NCBI GenBank assembly: GCA_005884825.1
Contig: VAZT01000104.1
Location: 1-10,684, forward strand
Origin: Alphaproteobacteria bacterium
Lineage (GTDB): Bacteria > Pseudomonadota > Alphaproteobacteria > ATCC43930 > CGMCC-115725
Length of the DNA stretch: 10,684 nt
Direction: 5' to 3'
This document shows positions 1 through 6,110 of the stretch, in pieces (position 1 is the stretch's first letter; every line of letters starts with the position of its first letter). The notes under the pieces were generated by a model, which had not been told where the DNA came from, ran no database searches, and worked only from the letters and a program-made list of their open reading frames with translations. The translations under genes were made by a program, and so were the position numbers.

Positions 1-1672
1 GGGCGATCTCCTCGGCCGCTTCGAGGTTGGTTCGCACCGCGGTTTCCTCGATGTTGCGTTCGCGCGTCGAGCGGCCGGAATTTACGTCGATCGCGACCAA
101 CGCCTCGGTCTGATTGATCACGACATAGCCGCCGGAGCGCAATTGCACGATCGGCGAATGAATAGCGTCGATCTGGCTCTCGACTTGGAAGCGGTGAAAC
201 AGGCCGATCTGCGGATCGCGATAAGGCTGGACCCGTTTGGCATGGCTCGGCATCAGCATCTTCATGAACGCCTTGGCCGTGCGGTAACCTTCTTCGCCTT
301 CGACAAGGACCTCGTCGATGTCGCGCGTATAGAGGTCGCGGATCGACCGCTTGATCAGGTTTCCCTCTTCATAAATCAAGGCGGGCGCGGTCGAGCGTAA
401 TGTCAAATCACGGATCTCGTTCCACAAGCGCAGCAGGTATTCATAATCCCGCTTGATCTCGGCCTTCGAGCGTTCGGCGCCGGCGGTGCGGACGATCACC
501 CCCATGCCTTCGGGAATGTCCAGCTCCTCGAGGATGTCTTTTAGGCGGCGGCGGTCGGCGATGCTGGTGATCTTGCGCGATACCCCGCCGCCGCGCGCCG
601 TATTCGGCATCAGCACGCAATAGCGCCCCGCCAGCGAAAGGTAGGTCGTCAGGGCGGCGCCCTTTGTGCCGCGCTCCTCCTTCGTGACCTGGACGAGCAT
701 GATCTGCCGCCGCTTAATCACCTCCTGGATCTTGTAGTGCCGTATCGTGCGCGAGCGCTGGTGCTCGGCTTCTTCGAGCTCGTCCTCCCCGAGCGTCTCG
801 ACCACCTCGGCCTCAACCTCGCTCTCCGCAACGGCGGCGGCCGTGCTCCGCTCGAGGACGGCCGGCATGTCTGCCTGCGCCGTCGGAAATTCGAGAGCCG
901 ACACGACCACGTCGTCCGGCCCGGCCAAAGCCGCTGCAATCTGAACCACGTTTTCCACAGCGGGTTCAGGCGTCTCAGTTGTGCCGAGCTCTGGATCGCG
1001 CGGCACGTCAGCCGACAAGACCGAGTCCCCCCAGCCATGCGGCGCCGCGGGCTGTGGTGTGGTCGCGTCTTTCGCAGCTTCCTCTGGCAGCGATTCCCAT
1101 GGCCTCTCGGCCAGAGTCTCTTCAGCCGGGGTTTCGTCGGCCGGGGTTTCGTGGGGGCGAGGCGGTTCGGAAACCGTTTCCGCCGCGCGCTCGCCACCGC
1201 CGCCCTCGATCTCGTGTTGTGACAAGTCCGCAGGTTCGAGCGCCTGCGATCCCGAGGCATCTGATCCTTCGTCTTCGCTGCCGTCCGGTATGGCCGGGAC
1301 CGGAACCGGCTCGGGCAAGGCCGCCGCTAGTGAAGCTCCCTCTTCGCTCGCGGCTTCAGGTTCGGCTTCTCGCGGCTCGCCTTCCTCGTGCGCCGTATCG
1401 TGGCCGTTCGGCTCTCGGTCGCCAACCGGTATCTTGTAGTAATCGGGGTGAATTTCGCTAAAAGCCAGGAAGCCGTGCCGATGATTGCCGTACTCGACAA
1501 ATGCCGCCTGCAGCGACGGTTCAACGCGGGTAACCTTGGCGAGGTAGATGTTACCCTTTACCTGCTTCTTAGTGGATGATTCGAAATCGAACTCTTCGAG
1601 TCGATTGCCGTTGAGCACCACCACCCGGGTCTCTTCCGGGTGGGTGGCATCGATGAGCATACGTTTTGCCAT
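1..1672 (-). CDS. rne: Ribonuclease E/G, N-terminal part (3' end of gene outside window)
   Basis: Single-strand endoribonuclease that starts mRNA decay and processes rRNA and tRNA; in this family it usually scaffolds the degradosome at the inner membrane. Seen: 557 codons from an ATG preceded by GGAG 10 bases upstream; the protein begins MAKRMLIDATHPEETRVVVL. The first half of the S1 RNA-binding domain covers about residues 1-83. An insertion of roughly 220 residues rich in Glu, Ala and Pro (about 86-308) follows. The S1 domain then resumes (IQEVIKRRQIMLVQVTKEER, from 315). The 5'-monophosphate sensor motif VRTAG has Arg395-Thr396, and the first catalytic Mg-binding Asp is in AIDVNSG (about Asp529). 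The second catalytic Asp, the zinc link and the C-terminal scaffold lie beyond the left edge. Such an S1 insertion is known in alphaproteobacterial RNase E. The gene is divergent from mrcA. Identification is very secure; E versus G is settled by the insertion and close match to RNase E sequence. Confidence 0.96.
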   Translation of the reverse strand, partial: MAKRMLIDATHPEETRVVVLNGNRLEEFDFESSTKKQVKGNIYLAKVTRVEPSLQAAFVEYGNHRHGFLAFSEIHPDYYKIPVGDREPNGHDTAHEEGEPREAEPEAASEEGASLAAALPEPVPVPAIPDGSEDEGSDASGSQALEPADLSQHEIEGGGGERAAETVSEPPRPHETPADETPAEETLAERPWESLPEEAAKDATTPQPAAPHGWGDSVLSADVPRDPELGTTETPEPAVENVVQIAAALAGPDDVVVSALEFPTAQADMPAVLERSTAAAVAESEVEAEVVETLGEDELEEAEHQRSRTIRHYKIQEVIKRRQIMLVQVTKEERGTKGAALTTYLSLAGRYCVLMPNTARGGGVSRKITSIADRRRLKDILEELDIPEGMGVIVRTAGAERSKAEIKRDYEYLLRLWNEIRDLTLRSTAPALIYEEGNLIKRSIRDLYTRDIDEVLVEGEEGYRTAKAFMKMLMPSHAKRVQPYRDPQIGLFHRFQVESQIDAIHSPIVQLRSGGYVVINQTEALVAIDVNSGRSTRERNIEETAVRTNLEAAEEIA

Positions 1673-1919
1673 TCTGGCATAACTCCGGGGCGCGCTGCCG
1701 CGGCCGCGCGAAAATCGGCCGGCGGCGCGCTTCTGTCTGCAAGGAAGCCACAGGCGCCTGAAGCTATTCCACTAAGCGATGAGAAGAAATCGGCCATGGT
1801 TTGTCAGGGGAGCCTTTTAGCCGCCTCGGGTTCCTAGGTTCCGTATCGCCCGGCGCTGCGAGCCGGCGCGGCGACAGCCGGGTGCTGCCGATCCCGCGGG
1901 CTTGCGTCGCATTGCTCCA

Positions 1920-1936
1920 CCGGGCGCGGCGCCCGG
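1920..1936. other. GC-rich hairpin in the rne leader region
   Basis: CCGGGC, five bases, then GCCCGG: a perfect 6-bp stem. There is no T-tract on either side, so it is not a standard intrinsic terminator. It would lie in the rne 5' untranslated region if rne starts near 1966. Function unknown. Confidence 0.4.
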
Positions 1937-1966
1937 TCGGCGAACGGCGGTTTTTCGCGATCCTTA

Positions 1967-2000
1967 CTGTATAGAGTAAACCAGCCTGCCACAATCATTT
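1967..2000 (-). promoter_or_regulatory. Possible rne promoter
   Basis: On the minus strand a TTGTGG-like -35 is followed after about 15 bases by TATACA. The -10-like site lies inside the small dyad TTACT-N6-AGTAA (1964-1979). The spacing is short and the match only partial, so this is a weak call. It would give rne a leader of nearly 300 bases. Confidence 0.22.
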
Positions 2001-2048
2001 CGTCGGGCCGGCCCTCTCGTCGGACCGGCCTTTCGTCGGACCGGCCTT
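2000..2048. repeat. Three-unit 16-bp tandem repeat
   Basis: The unit TCGTCGGACCGGCCTT is present exactly at 2017-2032 and 2033-2048. A variant copy, TCGTCGGGCCGGCCCT, is at 2000-2015, separated by one base. Each unit contains a GGCCGG/CCGGCC-type core that can fold or pair with its neighbours. It lies upstream of both divergent genes. No function can be assigned. Confidence 0.8.
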
Positions 2049-2118
2049 TCATCCGATAGGCGATCCTTGCGCGGCGGCGGCGGCGCCCACCAGGTCGAAC
2101 GCGTTCGTTAAAACATGC

Positions 2119-2147
2119 TTGGAATGATATCGCCAATAGCGCATATG
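2119..2147 (+). promoter_or_regulatory. Possible mrcA promoter
   Basis: TTGGAA (2119-2124), 17 bases, then CATATG (2142-2147), about 40 bases before the first mrcA start codon. The -35 half is a fair match and the -10 half is partial. The region is the most AT-rich just upstream of mrcA, which is the main support. Low confidence. Confidence 0.22.
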
Positions 2148-2187
2148 AAGGCCCGGCCGCCCGGCCTCATGGTCTGGCGGTCGTCTG

Positions 2188-4722
2188 ATGGAGATGGTCC
2201 AGACCCCAGCAACCATGGTTAAGATCTTCCGGTTTCTTTTTGTCTGCGCAGTCTTGCTGGCCATCGCGGCGTGCGGGTTCGTCGGGATCACACTGTGGTA
2301 TTTCGGTCGTGACCTGCCGGATTACCAGCAGCTTGCGCATTATCAGCCGCCGATCATGACCCGAGTGCACGCGGGCGACGGACGGCTTCTCGCGGAATAC
2401 GCAACCGAGCGGCGGATATTTGTGCCGATACAGGCGATCCCGAAGCCGGTAATCAACGCCTTTCTATCCGCTGAAGACAAAAATTTTTACAACCATCACG
2501 GGGTCGACCCCGTCTCGATCCTGCGCGCGGCGATCACCGATGTGAGCCGGTTTCGCGCCAATCGCCGGCCGGTCGGCGCCTCGACGGTCACGCAGCAAGT
2601 CGCCAAAAACATGCTGCTGTCGAACGAGGTTTCGATCGAACGCAAGATCAAGGAGATCCTGCTGGCCACCCGCATCGAGGCCGCGCTGCCGAAGGAGCGC
2701 ATCCTCGAACTGTACCTGAACGAAATTTATCTCGGCTCTGGGGCTTACGGTGTTGCCGCGGCGGCGCTCACCTATTTCGACAAATCTCTCGATGAACTGA
2801 CCCTCGGCGAGGCCGCTTTCCTCGCCGGTCTCCCGAAGGCGCCGAACCGGTACAGCCCGGCGCGCTTCCCACAGACGGCAAAAGCTCGCCGCGATTGGGT
2901 CCTGGACCGGATGGTCGAAGACGGAGCAACCACCCAGGCCGAGGCGGCGCAGGCCGAAGCTCAGCCGCTCGAGCTTCACCACCGGCAAGAGGCGGAAGAG
3001 GTCAGAGCCCCCTATTTCGCCGAGGAGGTCAGGCGCGACCTGCTGGCCCGATATGGCGAAAAGGTTCTGTACGGCGCTGGGCTGTCGGTGCGCACCAGCC
3101 TGGATGAGCGGCTGCAGGCGGCCGCGGACAAGGCGTTGCGCTCCGGGTTGATCGCCTATGAGCATAGCCGTGGCGGGTGGCGCGGCGCGATTGCCCGCAT
3201 CGACCCCAAGGGGGACTGGGCGGCGCATCTCGCCGCCGTGCCGGTGCCCGGCGTCGCGACCGATGTCGGATGGCGCCTCGCGATGGTGGTCCGCAGCGAG
3301 CCGGACGGCGCGGCTATTGGTTTTGCCAACGGCGCCAGCGGGCGCATCCCTTTCTCCGAAATGCGCTGGGCGCGGCCGCGCTACAACAATGGCACCTTTG
3401 GTCCCTATCCCCGCGGTACGGGCGATGTCGTCAAGCCCGGCGATGTCGTCATGGTCGATCCGCTCAACGCCGCGAAGCCCGAGGCGAACGGCGGCAAGGC
3501 TGCCGGGCTCTACACCTTGTGTCAGGTGCCGGAGGTCTCGGGCGCCCTTGTTGCGATGGACCCGCACACCGGGCGCGTCCTTGCGATCAGCGGCGGGTTC
3601 AGCTTCGCGACGAGCCAATTCGACCGCGCCACCCAAGCGAGACGCCAACCGGGTTCCTCGATCAAGCCCTTCGTCTATCTGACCGCGCTCGATCACGGCT
3701 TCACGCCGTCGACATTGGTCGTCGACGGCCCGATATCGCTTCCCCAAGGTCCAGGGCTGCCGATGTGGTCGCCGACGAATTATACGAAGCGCGGTCAGGA
3801 GGTCAGGTTCCGTGGACCCACGCCGCTGCGTGTCGCACTCGAACAGTCGCTCAACGCGGTGACCGCGCGGGTCGCTTCGATCATCGGAATGGAGTCGATC
3901 GCCGAGACCGTCGAGCGATTCGGCATCATGGATCACATGCCCCGCGAATATTCGATGGCGCTGGGCGCCGGCGAGACCACCTTGCTTCGCCACACTGCGG
4001 CCTACGCAATGCTGGTCAATGGCGGCAAGCGAATTACGCCGACATTCATCGATCGGGTGCAGGACCGCAACGGCGCAACGATCTTCCGCGCCGATCAGCG
4101 CCGGTGCGACGGCTGCGACGATGTCGAGTGGAACCATCGGCCGGTGCCGGTCATCCCGGATACGCGCGAGCAGGTCGCCGATCCGGGCTCGGCCTACCAG
4201 ATCGTGACGATGTTGCAGGGTGTAGTCGAGAGGGGCACGGCCAAGGTCGTGCAGGCGGTCGGCAAGCCGATCGCGGGCAAGACGGGGACCACCAACGACT
4301 GGCGCGACGCGTGGTTCGTCGGCTTCACGCCCGATCTCGCGGCCGGCGTCTATATCGGATTTGACGATCCGGACAGCCTCGGCGACGACGAGACTGGCGG
4401 GCATATCGCTGCCCCGGTCTTTCGCGATTTCATGATTGCAGCGCTGAAGGACGCCCCGGCGACCGCGTTCCGCACACCGCCGGGCATGCGGCTCTATCGG
4501 GTCAGCGCCGCGACCGGTCTGCCTGCCGGATCAGGCGAGCCAGCCATCTATGAAGCGTACAAGCCCGGAACCGAGCCCGGCCACAACCGCAACTTGGGTC
4601 TGCAGCACGTACCTGACGAGGATGAAACCCCGATCGCCTCGACCGGTGGGATGGACGCCGGCGAACGACTGCCGCCGCCGGTCCGCGGGGCTCCAGCCAG
4701 CGGTACAGGCGGCCTATATTAA
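2188..4722 (+). CDS. mrcA: Penicillin-binding protein 1A, bifunctional transglycosylase/transpeptidase
   Basis: Class A PBP that polymerises lipid II into glycan strands and cross-links them on the periplasmic face of the inner membrane. Seen, in order in 844 residues: a short cytoplasmic start; one membrane anchor (about 14-39); the GT51 transglycosylase domain with AEDKNFYNHHG (catalytic Glu96), GASTVTQQ (from Gly130) and ERILELYLNEIYLG; an intervening OB-like region; then the transpeptidase domain with SSIK (nucleophile Ser490, Lys493), SLN (554-556) and KTGT (698-701). All catalytic motifs are intact. A CDGC pair (Cys640, Cys643) lies before the KTG box. The start is uncertain: ATGs at 2188, 2194 and 2215 share the frame and none has a strong Shine-Dalgarno. 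The 2215 start (MVKIFRF...) best matches the usual family N-terminus. It is divergent from rne and 113 bases ahead of prfB on the same strand. Confidence 0.96.
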   Translation: MEMVQTPATMVKIFRFLFVCAVLLAIAACGFVGITLWYFGRDLPDYQQLAHYQPPIMTRVHAGDGRLLAEYATERRIFVPIQAIPKPVINAFLSAEDKNFYNHHGVDPVSILRAAITDVSRFRANRRPVGASTVTQQVAKNMLLSNEVSIERKIKEILLATRIEAALPKERILELYLNEIYLGSGAYGVAAAALTYFDKSLDELTLGEAAFLAGLPKAPNRYSPARFPQTAKARRDWVLDRMVEDGATTQAEAAQAEAQPLELHHRQEAEEVRAPYFAEEVRRDLLARYGEKVLYGAGLSVRTSLDERLQAAADKALRSGLIAYEHSRGGWRGAIARIDPKGDWAAHLAAVPVPGVATDVGWRLAMVVRSEPDGAAIGFANGASGRIPFSEMRWARPRYNNGTFGPYPRGTGDVVKPGDVVMVDPLNAAKPEANGGKAAGLYTLCQVPEVSGALVAMDPHTGRVLAISGGFSFATSQFDRATQARRQPGSSIKPFVYLTALDHGFTPSTLVVDGPISLPQGPGLPMWSPTNYTKRGQEVRFRGPTPLRVALEQSLNAVTARVASIIGMESIAETVERFGIMDHMPREYSMALGAGETTLLRHTAAYAMLVNGGKRITPTFIDRVQDRNGATIFRADQRRCDGCDDVEWNHRPVPVIPDTREQVADPGSAYQIVTMLQGVVERGTAKVVQAVGKPIAGKTGTTNDWRDAWFVGFTPDLAAGVYIGFDDPDSLGDDETGGHIAAPVFRDFMIAALKDAPATAFRTPPGMRLYRVSAATGLPAGSGEPAIYEAYKPGTEPGHNRNLGLQHVPDEDETPIASTGGMDAGERLPPPVRGAPASGTGGLY

Positions 4723-4728
4723 ATTTAT

Positions 4729-4808
4729 CGTCACCCCCGCGAAAGCGGGGGCCCAGGGCTGCCGTGCTGTGCCGGTCGCCCTGGATTCCCGCTTCCGCGG
4801 GAATGACG
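4729..4808. repeat. Intergenic inverted repeat made of two hairpins (REP/MITE-like)
   Basis: The left arm (4729-4758) and right arm (4779-4808) are inverted copies, about 24 of 30 positions matching by eye, around a 20-base centre. Each arm is itself a hairpin: CCCCCGC-GAAA-GCGGGGG at 4734-4751 and TTCCCGC-TTCC-GCGGGAA at 4786-4803, both with 7-bp stems. This resembles the dispersed palindromes found between genes in many Proteobacteria; spurious translations of such elements give VIPAEAGIQ-type peptides. It fills the mrcA-prfB gap and could stabilise the mrcA 3' end or reduce read-through. It lacks a T-tract, so it is not a classical terminator. Confidence 0.75.
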
Positions 4809-4835
4809 GAGAGGAACACAACTTCGGAGTAAGCC

Positions 4836-5961
4836 ATGCGCGCCGAAATTCAGGCGGCTGCCGACGACATCAACAAGTCGTTGGCGCTGCTGAGGAGGCA
4901 TCTTTGACTGGGAAACCGCAACGCGCCGTCTCGCCGAACTGAACGCCCGGGCGGAGGATCCGCGCCTGTGGGAGGAGCCCGCGGCGGCACAAAAGCTGCT
5001 GCGCGAGCGCACGAAGCTCGATCAGGCGATCGGCAGTTATCGGCGGATCGAGCGGGAGGTCGCCGACACCCTCGAGCTGATCGAGATGGGCGAGGCCGAG
5101 GGCGAGGCGACCGTCGTCGCCGACGCCGAAGCCGCACTCGAAAAGCTGCGCGCGGAAGCGGCGCGGCGCGAGCTGGAGAGCCTGCTCTCCGGCGAGGCCG
5201 ACGCCAACGACTGTTATCTCGAAGTGCATGCCGGCGCCGGCGGCACCGAGGCGCAGGACTGGGCCGAGATGCTGCTCCGGATGTATGTCCGCTGGGCGGA
5301 GGCGCACGGCTACAAGACAGAGTGGCTCGAGGAGAGCGGCGGCGAGGAGGCCGGGATCAAATCGGCGACGGTCAGGATCAACGGCCCCGACGCCTATGGC
5401 TGGCTGAAGACGGAAAGCGGCGTGCATCGGTTGGTGCGAATTTCGCCGTTCGATTCGAATGCGCGCCGCCACACCAGCTTCGCGTCGGTGTGGGTCTATC
5501 CGGTGGTCGACGACAAGATCGAGGTCGAGATCAACGACAAGGATCTGCGCATCGACACCTACCGTTCGTCGGGAGCCGGCGGCCAGCACGTCAACAAGAC
5601 CGACAGCGCGGTGCGCATCACCCACCTGCCGAGCGGCATTGTCGTGCAGTGCCAGAGCGAGCGCTCACAGCACCAGAACCGCGCGCACGCCTTCTCGATG
5701 CTGCGCGCGAGGCTCTATGAGGCCGAATTGCAGCGTCGCGAGGCGGCGACCGACGCGATGAACGCGACCAAGACCGATATCGGCTGGGGCCACCAGATCC
5801 GTTCCTACGTGTTGCAGCCCTATCAGATGGTGAAGGATTTGCGCACCGGCGTCGAAACCTCGAACACCGGCGCGGTCCTCGACGGCGACCTCGACCGCTT
5901 CCTCGCCGCCGCCCTCGCCTCCCGCATCGAAGGCGCCGACGCCATCGCGACAAACGCCTGA
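4836..5961 (+). CDS. prfB: Peptide chain release factor 2 (RF2), with programmed +1 frameshift
   Basis: Recognises UGA and UAA in the ribosomal A site and triggers release of the finished protein. Translation starts at ATG 4836, with GGAG six bases upstream, and reads 23 codons to CTT (4902-4904). It then skips one base and continues GAC (4906-4908) to the stop ending at 5961. The joined product is about 374 residues, near the usual 365. Seen: an N-terminal helical domain (ELNARAEDPRLWEEP...), the RF2-specific codon-reading motif SPF (203-205) that distinguishes RF2 from RF1 (PxT), and the catalytic GGQ loop SGAGGQHVN (GGQ 248-250) that enters the peptidyl-transferase centre. The residue aligned with E. 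coli K-12 Thr246 is Ser. It follows mrcA on the same strand and may be cotranscribed or use a promoter inside it. A caller that ignores frameshifting would start the gene too late, for example at ATG 5086. Confidence 0.97.
4893..4908 (+). promoter_or_regulatory. prfB programmed +1 frameshift site
   Basis: An internal Shine-Dalgarno AGGAGG (4893-4898), a three-base spacer CAT, the slippery codon CTT (4902-4904) and an in-frame stop TGA (4905-4907) followed by C. This matches the architecture of the E. coli site (AGGGGG, TAT, CTT TGA C). When RF2 is scarce, termination at UGA is slow, the ribosome slips +1 on CUU and makes full-length RF2; when RF2 is plentiful, a 23-residue peptide is released. 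The result is negative autoregulation. Confidence 0.96.
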
Positions 5962-5967
5962 CCGCGG

Positions 5968-6052
5968 GCACTTGCCCGACGCCCTGTGCGATCCCCGTCG
6001 CAGATCTGGCCTTCGAGCAATAAGGGTTCAGCACCGGTGCCGACATCGTCGA
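5968..6052 (-). pseudogene. Decayed fragment of a molybdopterin hydroxylase large-subunit gene
   Basis: By eye this segment aligns with 6392-6473 of the intact hydroxylase gene next door at roughly 80 percent identity over about 85 columns, with three single-base indels. On the minus strand it reads DDVGT..EPLLLEGQI, then after a frameshift GIAQGVGQV; the intact gene has DDVGTVMNPLLLEGQIRGGIAQGVGQV in one frame. No start, RBS or longer open frame surrounds it. It is in the same orientation as the intact gene and about 40 bases beyond its stop. It is probably the last recognisable piece of a former tandem paralogue or of a partial duplication. Confidence 0.8.
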
Positions 6053-6089
6053 AGTCTGCGGCCAGATCTGGGCCCACTTCAGATGGCCT

Positions 6090-6110
6090 GCGTCAAGCGT
6101 CACTTGACGC
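6090..6110. other. Perfect 8-bp inverted repeat over the hydroxylase stop codon
   Basis: GCGTCAAG, five bases, then CTTGACGC. The stop codon of the minus-strand hydroxylase gene (6093-6095) lies in the left arm. The hairpin could end transcription or protect the 3' end of that mRNA, and it lies between two convergent genes. No T-tract follows on either strand, so it is not a canonical intrinsic terminator. Confidence 0.45.

Larger units (their letters stand above)
1673..2187. other. Divergent intergenic region between rne and mrcA
   Basis: This 515-base stretch has no convincing gene on either strand: the short open frames have no recognisable motif or ribosome binding site. It contains a 16-bp tandem repeat (2000-2048), a GC hairpin (1920-1936), a small AT-rich dyad (1964-1979) and weak promoter-like sites for both genes. 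In Enterobacteria rne has a long 5' leader through which RNase E represses its own mRNA. The length and the hairpin would allow a similar leader here, but that is inference. In many Hyphomicrobiales an N-acetylmuramoyl-L-alanine amidase gene sits between rne and mrcA; no trace of it is visible. Confidence 0.7.

Noticed and set aside
2000..2048. CRISPR array
   Set aside because: The units are contiguous 16-bp copies without unique spacers, and no cas gene is present.
2464..4404. A 646-codon open frame on the minus strand inside mrcA
   Set aside because: It is antisense to a complete PBP1A with all catalytic motifs, has Arg/Asp-rich low-information sequence and no known domain. Long antisense frames are common in GC-rich coding DNA.
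4502..4837. Minus-strand frame containing VIPAEAGIQ and FRGGDD peptides
   Set aside because: These peptides are the usual spurious translation of this class of intergenic palindrome; the DNA is a repeat, not a gene.
4836..4907. prfB as a frameshifted pseudogene or sequencing error
   Set aside because: The in-frame TGA lies exactly at the conserved recoding site with its internal Shine-Dalgarno, and the rest of RF2 is intact.
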